Positions 1 through 8,210 are shown, numbered from the stretch's first letter. The stretch is 43,338 nucleotides of DNA from a virus (IMGVR_UViG_3300032093_000261:1-43338), one strand, 5' to 3'. The notes: generated by a model from the sequence alone, not told the origin. Program-made: numbers and translations.

Positions 1-126
1 GTTCAATGCCGCCCATTGCTCTGTAGTACTGAAAGGTTCCCAGTTCCCAGGATACGATGGGCAAGTTGTTCACTTGATAGGCCAAGCAAATGGGTTCTGT
101 AGAAGGGTGGGTCGAGTAGACCCACC
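1..126. repeat. Terminal redundancy, left copy (same as 43212-43337)
   Basis: These 126 bases recur exactly at the right end of the window. The next base differs (C at 127, A at 43338). The DNA polymerase frame is open through both copies and joins its N-terminal exonuclease motif to the rest of the protein, so the ends are one place in a circular or circularly permuted molecule. A length close to 127 is what a k-mer assembler leaves when it closes a circle, so this is more likely an assembly overlap than a true packaged repeat. Real terminal repeats, cos or pac sites cannot be located here. Confidence 0.9.
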
Positions 127-187
127 CCCCTACGTCCTTCACGCTCAGCTCGCTTCGAGTTTCAAAGTCGAGATGAACATTCAGCAT
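1..187 (-). CDS. DNA polymerase family A, N-terminal part (continues at the right end)
   Basis: This is the start of the polymerase gene that ends at 41305. The ATG is at 187-185, 2 bp after the stop of the acidic-protein gene. The first residues contain D7-F-E9-T, the Exo I motif of the 3'-5' proofreading domain, then a VGGWVY...STEPICLAY stretch typical of phage PolA exonuclease starts. Joined over the 126-bp overlap, the protein is 697 residues: 34 residues here precede the segment that begins at 43296. A weak GAGGA lies about 12 nt upstream. Annotated without circularising, the gene would lose its first catalytic residues. Confidence 0.88.
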   Translation of the reverse strand, partial: MLNVHLDFETRSELSVKDVGGWVYSTHPSTEPICLAYQVNNLPIVSWELGTFQYYRAMGGIE

Positions 188-189
188 GA

Positions 190-480
190 CTAGACGTTTT
201 CCTCGGACTCTTCATCTTCGGAATCATCGTTGCCGTCTTCATCGGCATTCGAGAAATCGGTTTCGGTATCCGTGATATCCGCAGTCTCTTGTTGCTCCGT
301 TCCAGAACCCGCATCCGAGCTTTCCACATCTTCCACAGACGGCTGGGCAGTCTCGCCTTCCGCATCTGGGGCAGGTGCTTCTGGGCAAATCCCGTCTTGC
401 ACAGTATTCAGCTCCCCCGGAGTGGTGTTTACCTCTTGGGTTTCCGGGTTCAGGTTCTCGTTGTTCAGTTCTTCAGTCAT
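190..480 (-). CDS. Highly acidic small protein, no basic residues
   Basis: A 96-residue protein, about one third Asp/Glu, with no Lys, Arg or His. The C-terminal third is almost continuous D/E/S/N. ATG 480 is chosen over an in-frame TTG at 501. It sits immediately upstream of the DNA polymerase gene (2-bp gap) and downstream of the DUF2815 and small-protein cluster. The composition gives an extremely low pI and probably intrinsic disorder. It could be a DNA mimic, for example an anti-restriction protein acting like Ocr, or an acidic replication accessory, but no fold or family is recognised and either role is inference from charge and position. Confidence 0.7.
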   Translation of the reverse strand: MTEELNNENLNPETQEVNTTPGELNTVQDGICPEAPAPDAEGETAQPSVEDVESSDAGSGTEQQETADITDTETDFSNADEDGNDDSEDEESEENV

Positions 481-553
481 GATGTTCTCGCTTTCTATCA
501 ATATAAACAGTTACTCTAACGGACTATCCGATGCGCCTCATCGGGAAGGGGTG

Positions 554-865
554 CTATCTCCGGGCGCTATCCGGGAGATATACTAGACCGGCTTTGCCTC
601 GTGGGTCGATGCGCTCCTCGGGGAGCTTATCGCCCAGGTAGGTCAACCAGTAACGCATGAATCGATCAGCTACTTCTCCGTCCCAGACAAGGATTAGCTT
701 ATCGTCATACATCTTGGCTTCAGCCATAATGAACTTCTCGGTATTCATTGAATCCCGTTTAAAGCGCACTGTGGAGATGTCAGCCAAGTTGATATGCCTT
801 GCGCCGGTTTCGTTGCTGGCATCAGCTTTCTGTTCGAGCTGAATCCAGTATGGTTCACGAGTCAT
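554..865 (-). CDS. Hypothetical early protein, 103 aa
   Basis: The protein begins MTREPYWIQLEQKAD at ATG 865, preceded by AAGGGAAG at a good ribosome-binding distance. The longer open frame to 985 is rejected because it overlaps a better-supported small gene and has a low-quality N-terminus. It contains an alternating hydrophobic pattern (FIMAEAKMYDDKLILVW) and looks like a small alpha/beta protein that should be soluble. It overlaps the preceding 54-residue gene by 11 nt, so the two are probably translationally coupled. No family is recognised. It lies between the DUF2815 and acidic-protein genes of the replication operon. Confidence 0.7.
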   Translation of the reverse strand: MTREPYWIQLEQKADASNETGARHINLADISTVRFKRDSMNTEKFIMAEAKMYDDKLILVWDGEVADRFMRYWLTYLGDKLPEERIDPRGKAGLVYLPDSARR

Positions 866-1019
866 GATCTTCCCTTTCCTTGCTCGGGAACCGGGTATCC
901 CAGTTCCGGCGAGCGTGTTTTGTCTTCTTCGGATTAGCGAAGCGCTTCTCGCGCTCGCGCTTTTCCTTGGTAGACAACTCATCATACGGTTTCATCCGGC
1001 TGTAGTCGGTACGGGCCAT
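855..1019 (-). CDS. Small basic hypothetical protein, 54 aa
   Basis: ATG 1019 lies 9 bp after the DUF2815 stop, with a G-rich AGGGGG sequence just upstream. The product (MARTDYSRMKPYDELSTK...) is very rich in Lys, Arg and Glu, with KEKREREKR and RRNWDTRFPSK segments, and may bind nucleic acid. The end overlaps the next gene by 11 nt. It is supported by position, ribosome-binding site and tight packing rather than by homology. Confidence 0.6.
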   Translation of the reverse strand: MARTDYSRMKPYDELSTKEKREREKRFANPKKTKHARRNWDTRFPSKEREDHDS

Positions 1020-1028
1020 CAGTACCCC

Positions 1029-1685
1029 CTACAGGTCGAAGAGATCGATATTCGCGCCAGCCATTGCGGGCTGAGCGAATGCCGCGAAGTCATCGGAAGG
1101 ATTGCCTTTGCCGCCACCCAGAGGTTCGCCATCAGCCGCCTTCATGAAGTTCTGGAGGCTGAAGCCGATGCCCTGGTTGCCTTCCTTATCGTACCAGTAG
1201 GCAGTGACGGATGCCCGAGCATACATCCCGCTGTAGAACTTAGCTTCGTACTCTTTCTCAGCCTGTTCTTTCTCGTGGGGCGCAATGATCTGGCCTGTGA
1301 AATCAGGGGGATACACCAACACACCGGTACTGGCATCCACAACGCCAGGAGGTGTGCCGTAGGCGCGAGCGCTGGCAATAATCATCCCCTCGTACTCAGG
1401 GTACTTGGCGAGGTCATAGCCCAGCGGATACTCCTGCGTCTTCTGCTGACCCTTGCGAAAGGGAGAGCGCCAGAACGAAGGAACCTTCGTGCCGTGTTTC
1501 TCTTCCAGGGCTTGCTGGACAATCCGCTTCATTCCTTCGAACAGCATCTTGTCCTGCTCTGTCATGTTGGCGGGGTCGATGATCATCGTCACGCCGTAGC
1601 TGGACTTGCCGTTAGTGTTAGCTTTCGGCTTGAACAGCTCCAGGAAGGAACAACGAAATACGCAGGTAGTCACTTTATCAGTCAT
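1029..1685 (-). CDS. DUF2815 family, probable phage ssDNA-binding protein
   Basis: The 218-residue product matches the DUF2815 pattern: an early FRCSFLELFKPK segment, a YGVTMIID strand, then YEGMIIASARA, a glycine/proline turn, and a FYSGMYARASVTAYWYD segment followed by GIGFSLQNFMKAADGEPLGGG. Members are often found beside family-A polymerases, DUF2800 nucleases and VirE-type primases and are thought to coat single-stranded DNA with an OB-like fold. The tail ends NIDLFDL, an acidic-hydrophobic tip reminiscent of SSB tails and shared in style with other proteins of this phage. ATG 1685 has AAGGAAACC upstream. The family call is strong; the binding role is inferred from family context. Confidence 0.85.
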   Translation of the reverse strand: MTDKVTTCVFRCSFLELFKPKANTNGKSSYGVTMIIDPANMTEQDKMLFEGMKRIVQQALEEKHGTKVPSFWRSPFRKGQQKTQEYPLGYDLAKYPEYEGMIIASARAYGTPPGVVDASTGVLVYPPDFTGQIIAPHEKEQAEKEYEAKFYSGMYARASVTAYWYDKEGNQGIGFSLQNFMKAADGEPLGGGKGNPSDDFAAFAQPAMAGANIDLFDL

Positions 1686-1754
1686 GACGGTTTCCTTATT
1701 TAGCTTCTATTAACGGGTTTAACGTGGTTGATCGCTTTCAGCCAAGCGTCTAGG

Positions 1755-2540
1755 CTACTTCAGAGAGAAGATGGTGTTTGCGTTGCCGCCCATCACAGTG
1801 CTGGGAAGCTGGCCGTTCCACTTCTTCGCTTTCTCCAGCTCGACTTCGGCCATCTTGAACTTCACCAACTCAGGCGACTGACGCAAAGCCTCGGTCATTA
1901 ACTTGGTGCTTTCAGCTTCAGCCTTGGCTTTTGTTACTGTGATTTCAGCTTGCTTCCGCTCACGGTCAAGCTCGTAGGCTTTCTTCTTTGCTTGCATTTC
2001 CATCTGTTGCTTCTCGATGATGGCAATTTGCAGCGGTTTCGGAAGGTCTACGTGGGTAATGGGGATATCGATGACAGTCATTTGGCCGTTGAGTGCGTTA
2101 CGCACCTGGGCGACTACCTGATCTTTCACCGTATTGACGTTAGCGGTAACGTAGTCAGCCTTATACTTACTGACTACTTGGCGGAATGCCTCCTGGATTT
2201 GAGGAACCACTAGCGTCTCGTAAGGATCACCCTTTACGTTCTCAAACAAATTCAGTACTTGGCCTTCAGGGATCTTATATTGAACTCGGTAAGAGATAGA
2301 AATGGGCTGCTGGTCACTGGTTAAGGGGTTAGCTTCTCCAGTCACAGTGTCCTGCTTCACGTTATACTCATATATACTGGATGTCAGGGGGTTGTACATC
2401 GTGACGCCATTAGTGATTAAGTGCTTGTCCACTACGCCCATGTCAACCTTGACGCCGCGCTCACCGGGTTCTATCGTAGCGCACCCAGTCAGTGTCACTG
2501 TCAGTGCTATCAAAGCTACTGCGATTGCTTTTGTTTTCAA
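1755..2540 (-). CDS. SPFH/prohibitin-like lipoprotein
   Basis: A 261-residue protein with a type II signal peptide: Lys-containing N-terminus, hydrophobic stretch and lipobox LTGC, with C20 the expected lipidated cysteine. It continues with ERGVKVDMGVV and an SISYRVQYKIPEGQ beta core typical of the SPFH (Band 7, prohibitin) domain, then a long charged helix of about residues 175-235 (EKQQMEMQAKKKAYELDRERKQ) predicted to be coiled coil. SPFH proteins oligomerise into membrane rings and regulate membrane proteases or microdomains. A lipid-anchored form made early could alter the envelope, for example in superinfection exclusion; that is inference. Translation appears to start at TTG 2540, inside the end of the upstream membrane-protein gene. 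Confidence 0.8.
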   Translation of the reverse strand: MKTKAIAVALIALTVTLTGCATIEPGERGVKVDMGVVDKHLITNGVTMYNPLTSSIYEYNVKQDTVTGEANPLTSDQQPISISYRVQYKIPEGQVLNLFENVKGDPYETLVVPQIQEAFRQVVSKYKADYVTANVNTVKDQVVAQVRNALNGQMTVIDIPITHVDLPKPLQIAIIEKQQMEMQAKKKAYELDRERKQAEITVTKAKAEAESTKLMTEALRQSPELVKFKMAEVELEKAKKWNGQLPSTVMGGNANTIFSLK

Positions 2541-2694
2541 TGGATTTCCGTCCTTTCACAAACGATTTAATAGATGATACGAGGGTCATGGCTATCGCCC
2601 CGGCTAGCCATACAAACAGTACGAGGAATGTTAGGGCGAACCCTGCTGCCAACAGGACAGATATTAGTTTACAGACCGCCGCTACGGGGATCAT
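2461..2694 (-). CDS. Small membrane protein upstream of and overlapping the SPFH gene
   Basis: A 77-residue protein whose first 43 residues are almost continuously hydrophobic (LISVLLAAGFALTFLVLFVW... AIAMTLV), enough for one long or two short membrane helices. A basic segment (KGRKSIENKSNR) and a polar tail follow. ATG 2694 has TAGGAG 8 nt upstream, a very good ribosome-binding site. The last 80 nt overlap the start of the SPFH gene in another frame, so the two are probably coupled and may work together, as membrane partners of SPFH proteins often do. No family is recognised. Confidence 0.7.
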   Translation of the reverse strand: MIPVAAVCKLISVLLAAGFALTFLVLFVWLAGAIAMTLVSSIKSFVKGRKSIENKSNRSSFDSTDSDTDWVRYDRTR

Positions 2695-2705
2695 GTTGAG
2701 TACTC

Positions 2706-3947
2706 CTATAGGTTGTCGAGTAATAGACCGGCAAAGTCGCTAGCAATGGCGGGAGCTGTCTTCTTCCTGGCGTCAGCATCCCGAACTAGCGTTGGTTTGC
2801 CTTCAGGAATCATGTACAGGTCTTCGATTTCCGCTTTGCGCTTCGATCCCAGCAATTTCTCGATTTGATTTGGTGACTGAAGCACTGGCGGTTTGTACAT
2901 CTTCGGGCGCTTGGTGTCGTCCAGGAGTTTCGCTACTTGCTTCTCAGCTTTAGTAACGTCCTTCCATTTCCGGTTGCCGGTCTTCTTAACTAGCTTCCAC
3001 CCTGGAACTCGCTTCCCGGCTTCAGCTAATCGGAAGGCATATCCGAAAACGTCGTCCGCCCAGCCTTTAATTCGATCTGCGTTATCAAGAACGAAAGCAA
3101 GTTGTTGCTCTGTGAGAGCTTCTGGGGCTGGCGGCTGTACTTCTCGGGTGAGTACGTGCTGGAAGTCATCGAACGCAGACCTTGCGATATCTTCCCTAAC
3201 CGCTTCACACGTAGCCTTGGCGGTACAGTATTTGCACCACTTACCGGCTTTTCGAGTTGTATCACCCATTCGAACCCGTAGGATAGCTGCTGTGTAATCT
3301 TTTTCGAAAGCCAGTAGTTCGTCCACTCCGATGAACTCGCTTCGTATGGTATCGGGAAACTGTCCGACTCTAGGCTGAGCGATGATAGTTTCGACACCAG
3401 ATAAGTCCAGCCTATCCATTTCGGGCAGTTTATAGTATGCACCCAGCGCGTAAATGCGGAGTTGGGGATTATTGACATGATTTACAAAGCTCCGTCCGTA
3501 TTTCAGGTCAGCTACGAACAATCTGTTCATCGGGGCAACGATTACGGCGTCTGATGTACCGTAAGCCTCTTTGTCGATATGCTCTAGGGCGAATCTCTGC
3601 TCCACCACTAGGTCGTCTTTAGCTGACAGTCCTAATCTTTCGAGAGTGTTAGTTAGGTATTCAACGTACTGACGGACGCCATCAAGCATCTCGTCGTCCA
3701 CTTCTATGTCAAATCCATCCGCTTCGAGTTCATACCCCAGGTTTTTATCCCACTCGGGATCTTTCCCAGCCTGGATGTTAGCCAGAATGCGCTCTGCTTC
3801 TGCGTGAGCGACTGTTCCCTGCGCTGCGTAAATGGATGGCTCCCCCGGCGGGAGTGCCGCGATTGCCGCGACACTCCCAGGGCAGTTCATCCACCGTTCC
3901 GCTTGCGATGCACCAATAGGGCTGTGCTTTGGCTGAACGGCGGTCAT
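2706..3947 (-). CDS. DUF2800 family protein (PD-(D/E)XK, Cas4/RecB-like nuclease)
   Basis: A 413-residue protein. The N-terminus has the DUF2800 signature: SQAERWMNCPGSVAA with a cysteine, then AAQGTVAHAEAERIL, equivalent to the GTxxHxxxE motif of Cas4/RecB-like nucleases. A central VADLKYGRSFV supplies the D...xK motif, and KWCKYCTAKATCEA supplies clustered cysteines typical of the Fe-S-binding C-terminus in this superfamily. The role is processing of DNA ends or recombination intermediates. ATG 3947 lies 2 bp past the helicase stop with GGGAGG upstream; the longer frame to 4031 is rejected as it runs into the helicase. It ends in GLLLDNL. Confidence 0.85.
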   Translation of the reverse strand: MTAVQPKHSPIGASQAERWMNCPGSVAAIAALPPGEPSIYAAQGTVAHAEAERILANIQAGKDPEWDKNLGYELEADGFDIEVDDEMLDGVRQYVEYLTNTLERLGLSAKDDLVVEQRFALEHIDKEAYGTSDAVIVAPMNRLFVADLKYGRSFVNHVNNPQLRIYALGAYYKLPEMDRLDLSGVETIIAQPRVGQFPDTIRSEFIGVDELLAFEKDYTAAILRVRMGDTTRKAGKWCKYCTAKATCEAVREDIARSAFDDFQHVLTREVQPPAPEALTEQQLAFVLDNADRIKGWADDVFGYAFRLAEAGKRVPGWKLVKKTGNRKWKDVTKAEKQVAKLLDDTKRPKMYKPPVLQSPNQIEKLLGSKRKAEIEDLYMIPEGKPTLVRDADARKKTAPAIASDFAGLLLDNL

Positions 3948-3948
3948 C

Positions 3949-5757
3949 CTACAGACCTCCCAGAGGATCGAAGGTTTGGGGTTGCAAATATGGGGCAGAG
4001 CCGCCAGCCATGTCGCTTGCGAAGCCTGCATAGAACTCAGGCTTCAGCTCAGCCATCTTCGCAGCGCCGTACTTGGGTAACAACACAGTGCGGATGACGT
4101 TTTTGCCTACTTCCTTATCCGGGAAGGTTTGGATGAAGGCGGTAGCCAAGTCTCCAATTTGTGCTGCGCTATAACCCACAGGAGTTGCGGATACAGTTGG
4201 TGCGGCGGGCGGAACGGTAGGTGTTGGGTTAGCGGGAGCCTGCGGTACAACCTGGGCCATAACGTCAACTGTCTGCGCTGATGGGGGAGGGGTATCGTCA
4301 GCAGCGGTCGCTGCGGCTGCGGCTTTCTCAGCATTCTTACCGCCTTTCGGTTTATTGGGCTGTAAGGGGAGGGTTTGTTGGCCGGACAACAGGCCGTGGA
4401 TCAAGCTCATGGTGCTAGACATAGCTTCCATAGCGGCCAGGGTAGCTTCCATGCTCTTGCTCAGCGTCTGCATTGTTGCCTGAATTTGTTTTGTGTCCAT
4501 GTTTTGAGGTTCCTTATCGCTTTCTAATACGGTGTCTATTACCACTCGCTTGCCGTCAAGCGAGTCCATGATGATGGATTCCATAGAACCCGGCACCACT
4601 AGATAGTGTACGAATACGGTGTTGGCCTGCCCTATCCTGCGTAACCTGTCTATCGCTTGATTGAGGATCATAGGCGACCAGTCTAGTTCAGCGAACACAA
4701 CGTAATTGCACACTCCCTGTAGACCATCAATCCCCGTACCCCCTGCTACAATCTGCGCTAGCAGGACGTGACAGTTGGGGTCGTTGATGAAACGGTCTAC
4801 TTGACCCTGCTTATGCTCTGCATTCTTGCCGCCATAGACTATGATCGGCTCATGCTCTTGCAGGCGTTCGTTCAGGATATGAATGACATCCCTATGGTGA
4901 CAGAAGACAACGACTTTATCAGTGTCTGCCAGCATATCTTCAATGTGTTGCGCCACTTTCGGGGCTTTAGCTACGCCAAGCTCCTTCCAGACGGTAGACA
5001 TCGGGGTGTCTTCCAGATCACAGGGGATAGGGACATCGATTTCAATCCAAGATTCTACCTTTGGCGGCAACTGGTCTAGTACTTCGTCTTTGGTTCGCCG
5101 GAGCATAAAGGATTTCAATCGATCTGCAAGTTCCTGGGTGTTGCTTGACCCCCAGTTCTCTTGCCCCCTGTCGTTTATGTAGCCTCCACAGTACCGTTTA
5201 CCAAAGTCTTCCCAGCTATTGTGAGGCGCAATGACCTCTGGCGCAAGGGTTGATAGAATCGGGTAAGATTCCACGGGGCGATTGAGCAGGAAACTTCCAG
5301 TCAGCATCCACTTATAGCGGGCGTTGTGCATGAAAGAATCCTTGCCCAGAACTCGTTTAGTGCGTTTCGCATCGCGATTCTTCAGGTAATGAGCTTCGTC
5401 ACAGACAACCGCATCATACCCCACTCGCTGCCCTCTGGAGACGAGTTGCTTAAATATCTTGTCTCTCAGTAGCAGTTCGTAGTTTACGACGATTATGTTG
5501 ACGCGCAGCGGGATCTCTGTGCTTCCATCCTTCACCACAAAGACAACCAAACGACGGTCAGACCACTTGGCGATCTGTCTGGCCCAGTTGTATTTCACGG
5601 AAGAAGGGCAGATGACCATCATCGACCGTACCCCTAGCTTATCCCAGGAGGCAATTACCTGAATGGTCTTCCCAAGACCCATATCATCCCCTAAAAGCGC
5701 GTGGAACCTACTGGTAAGAAAGGCCACGCCCTCTTCCTGATACGGGAATAGCTGCAT
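3949..5757 (-). CDS. SNF2/SMARCAL1-like DNA helicase with a C-terminal extension
   Basis: A 602-residue protein. Residues 1-410 form a compact SF2 motor: Walker A DDMGLGKT at 24-31, DEAH box at 120-123, a LTGSFLLNRP motif III region near 152, and motif VI QAIDRLRRIGQ at 367-377. This is the SNF2 annealing-helicase type often found next to VirE primases in phages, acting on forks or branched DNA. Residues about 420-600 are unusual for the family: a Met/Gln-rich helix, an Ala/Pro linker, then a small domain (DKEVGKNVIRTVLLPKYGAAKM). It ends in FDPLGGL. An ATG at codon 420 (position 4500) has AAGGA 10 nt upstream, so the tail may also be made separately. Confidence 0.88.
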   Translation of the reverse strand: MQLFPYQEEGVAFLTSRFHALLGDDMGLGKTIQVIASWDKLGVRSMMVICPSSVKYNWARQIAKWSDRRLVVFVVKDGSTEIPLRVNIIVVNYELLLRDKIFKQLVSRGQRVGYDAVVCDEAHYLKNRDAKRTKRVLGKDSFMHNARYKWMLTGSFLLNRPVESYPILSTLAPEVIAPHNSWEDFGKRYCGGYINDRGQENWGSSNTQELADRLKSFMLRRTKDEVLDQLPPKVESWIEIDVPIPCDLEDTPMSTVWKELGVAKAPKVAQHIEDMLADTDKVVVFCHHRDVIHILNERLQEHEPIIVYGGKNAEHKQGQVDRFINDPNCHVLLAQIVAGGTGIDGLQGVCNYVVFAELDWSPMILNQAIDRLRRIGQANTVFVHYLVVPGSMESIIMDSLDGKRVVIDTVLESDKEPQNMDTKQIQATMQTLSKSMEATLAAMEAMSSTMSLIHGLLSGQQTLPLQPNKPKGGKNAEKAAAAATAADDTPPPSAQTVDVMAQVVPQAPANPTPTVPPAAPTVSATPVGYSAAQIGDLATAFIQTFPDKEVGKNVIRTVLLPKYGAAKMAELKPEFYAGFASDMAGGSAPYLQPQTFDPLGGL

Positions 5758-5820
5758 TTTTGGCTCGCTTTACTCGATAAACTGTATTAAATGGCTTTAG
5801 ACGTTATTGTAGGCGATATC

Positions 5821-7968
5821 CTACAGGTCAGCAAGTAGATCTTCTTCGGGCGTCTGGACGGGATTTTTGTACCCTTGCTTGCGGGAATTAGTAGGCCCGA
5901 CAAGCCCTTTAGTCCAGCCGAGCGCCTTCATCACCAGGGATACCCTAGTATAGACCTGCTTATCGACCTGACGCATTGGGATATTCAGGACATCCTCCAG
6001 AATTTGAGTAGTCGCCAAATACTTATGGTGTACCGGTTGACGGGCCAACCATTCTGGAATCGTAATCTCCCAAACATCTTTTTCCCTACGGTCTTCCTGC
6101 GCCCGCTTAGCGTAAGCTATCGCCTTTGGATTGACCATCTCTAAAGGCTCTCCAGCCTTGAACAGTACGACCGCTTCAGCCCATAACTGGTCGAGGTCAC
6201 GGGTTAGGTGGGGTATATTAATCTCGCCGATAGTGATGGGGACGTGTCTCCGGTTGCCTGTCTGGTCTTTATAGTACGTGTTATCCCCTGAAGGGTTATG
6301 TGTACCGATGAATACCGACTCCCTAGGTAAGTTTTCAGGGTTTCGACCATACGGTAGCCGCACTACATCTGTTTGTTTAGAGATGAATGACTTCAAATCC
6401 TCTGCGTCAGACTTTTTAGCACAGATCATTTCGCTGACTTCGCACATCCATTTACCTTGCATCACCACAATAGTGTCCTTATTGCGCGGCTCAAGATAGA
6501 TGTCAGCGTACCATTCATCTTTAACGGCCAAAGTGCGGCAGAAGGTGCTTTTACCTCTTCCGGGTTCGCCTTCCAAGGTAACGATGGTATCGTATTTACA
6601 CCCAGGCTCTAGTATTCGCCCCGCGCCAGCGGCCATAAACATACGTGCCGCACAACGGTAGTATATGTTATCCTCTGTACCAGCGTAATCGATGAACAAA
6701 CGCTCAACTCGGGGGATTCCGTCCCACTTTAACCCGTTCAGGTAGTCTTTGACCGGGTGATAATGTTCGCGTTGAGCCGCCACTATCACAGCGTTCTGGA
6801 TGGTGCTGAGGGTATAATCCACGTATTTCGTCTCACTCAGCCACGCTTGTACGTGAGAGTTATCGTCGTCACCCCAGTTCACCCGCTTCTCATCCTTCGG
6901 GTGCCAGAATGCTGGACGAGTGAACTCTATGCGGTTCGTAAACAGGTTGTACCGAACTAATTTATACAGTGGATTCGGGTCTTTAGTGAACGCCGGTACG
7001 TTATCCAGCATGTACAGTATGTTCGTTATGTTTGGTTTCAGCTTTCCGTGGCTATCTAACGCCCAGCGAACTGCTTGGTGGCCTTCCAATTTGCCTGGAT
7101 CAGTCTCAAATCCCTTAAAGTCTGCTTCTGGATGGTCAGAACCTAACCCAGAACGTGAGTAATCGTAGGCGTTATTGACTTTTTTAGCCAGCTCCCCCAT
7201 CTCCCAGGGAGGTGAACACCGTTCGTTCCAGTGATCCCGCATCTCCTCAAAGGTTACTTGGGGGGATAAGCCCATCGTCTTGCCCTTGCAGGCAGTATAG
7301 TATGTAGTCGGATCACCGTCTTCGCCCCATACCGCAACAGGAGTCTCGAATAAAAACGCCCTAAACCGCTTGCGGGTAGCCTCATCGTCTTTTGGTGCAT
7401 CCAGGGCGCCAACCAAAGTTCGATCAGTCTTAATGTACAACTCCATTAGAGCGGTAGGTATATCCGCTAATTTATCCGGCGTACCCCGCACTACACGGTA
7501 CTCTTTACCGCTAATAGGGTGGATACTGCCTGCACCGACAAGAAAACTACCCACCGTTTTAATCTCAATACCTGGATAGTCTACGTTCTTGGTGCGAAGC
7601 TTGACGCCCAGCGGCTTATTGAGGTATATGTGCATTCCGTCATCGCCGCGACCACTCAAAACAGTGTAGGTGTCGAAGTCTGTGATACCTATATCGGTCA
7701 TTAACTTCTGAAATGAGTCGATTCCGTCTTTAAAACCCCGTGGATCAGCGTCAATGATTACCTTGCTGTCATCAGGGATCACCCCATAGTTAAATGGGAA
7801 GTCTGCTGGCCCCTGCGTAGGGTCTGGAGGAATATCTGTCCAGCACTCATGCACCGGCACTTTAGTCCCCTGATAAAGAGGCATCAGGGCGAACCCTGAT
7901 GCCACTAGCTCATTGATCCACTCTGCCTTCCCTTTAGAGGTCGGCAAGGAGGTCTTCTGTTCGGTCAT
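5821..7968 (-). CDS. Primase-polymerase / VirE-type superfamily 3 helicase
   Basis: A 715-residue bifunctional replication protein. The N-terminal third has archaeo-eukaryotic primase motifs: IIDADPRG (D73, D75), GMHIYL (H113) and GIEIKT. The C-terminal half is a VirE/virulence-associated-E helicase: GLKWDGIPR near 412, Walker A GEPGRGKST at 467-475, the acidic GKWMCEVSEM Walker B region, and GTHNPSGDNTYYKDQTGNRR with sensor and arginine-finger features. It would unwind DNA and prime synthesis for the family-A polymerase. The start overlaps the HTH gene by 35 nt in another frame. It ends EDLLADL, the same residues as the upstream HTH protein but in different codons. Confidence 0.9.
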   Translation of the reverse strand: MTEQKTSLPTSKGKAEWINELVASGFALMPLYQGTKVPVHECWTDIPPDPTQGPADFPFNYGVIPDDSKVIIDADPRGFKDGIDSFQKLMTDIGITDFDTYTVLSGRGDDGMHIYLNKPLGVKLRTKNVDYPGIEIKTVGSFLVGAGSIHPISGKEYRVVRGTPDKLADIPTALMELYIKTDRTLVGALDAPKDDEATRKRFRAFLFETPVAVWGEDGDPTTYYTACKGKTMGLSPQVTFEEMRDHWNERCSPPWEMGELAKKVNNAYDYSRSGLGSDHPEADFKGFETDPGKLEGHQAVRWALDSHGKLKPNITNILYMLDNVPAFTKDPNPLYKLVRYNLFTNRIEFTRPAFWHPKDEKRVNWGDDDNSHVQAWLSETKYVDYTLSTIQNAVIVAAQREHYHPVKDYLNGLKWDGIPRVERLFIDYAGTEDNIYYRCAARMFMAAGAGRILEPGCKYDTIVTLEGEPGRGKSTFCRTLAVKDEWYADIYLEPRNKDTIVVMQGKWMCEVSEMICAKKSDAEDLKSFISKQTDVVRLPYGRNPENLPRESVFIGTHNPSGDNTYYKDQTGNRRHVPITIGEINIPHLTRDLDQLWAEAVVLFKAGEPLEMVNPKAIAYAKRAQEDRREKDVWEITIPEWLARQPVHHKYLATTQILEDVLNIPMRQVDKQVYTRVSLVMKALGWTKGLVGPTNSRKQGYKNPVQTPEEDLLADL

Positions 7969-8182
7969 CTACTAAAACCTCGCTCAATTCATCTTTTGAA
8001 GTATTGTCCTGGACGAGGTGTTTATCAACCTCTCTGGGGTTGAAATAGTACCTACGCCCTACTTTCACACTGGGGATTCGCTTTGTTCTCGCTAGGTCAC
8101 GGACATGCGACACGCAGAAATTATACCGGGCGGCAATGTCCCTGACCTCTTCCCATTTTACCCCATCCTTGACATAACTCAT
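7934..8182 (-). CDS. Helix-turn-helix protein, excisionase/MerR-like
   Basis: An 82-residue protein. VKWEEVRDIAARYNFCVSHVRDLARTKRIPSVKVGRRYYFNP-type sequence is the classic winged HTH_17 arrangement: a recognition helix followed by an R-x-P-x-x-K-V-G-R-R-Y-Y wing and a REVDKHL helix. Members are excisionases or small DNA-binding regulators. With no integrase visible, a role as transcriptional regulator or replication-origin binder is more likely; the dyad sites at 13461-13543 are possible targets (inference). A disordered acidic linker ends EDLLADL. It is translationally overlapped with the primase-helicase, suggesting they act together. Confidence 0.8.
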   Translation of the reverse strand: MSYVKDGVKWEEVRDIAARYNFCVSHVRDLARTKRIPSVKVGRRYYFNPREVDKHLVQDNTSKDELSEVLVDDRTEDLLADL

Positions 8183-8210
8183 AGCGGATTCCTCTCGATA
8201 TTAACTTCAC

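Noticed and set aside
864-1703. Long plus-strand frame (279 aa) over the DUF2815 and small-protein genes
   Set aside because: It is antisense to genes with family motifs and good ribosome-binding sites, and its own translation has no recognisable domain.
7934-8182. Excisionase-like HTH considered as evidence of lysogeny
   Set aside because: No integrase, attachment site or repressor was seen; the gene overlaps the primase-helicase, so a replication or regulatory role is more likely.
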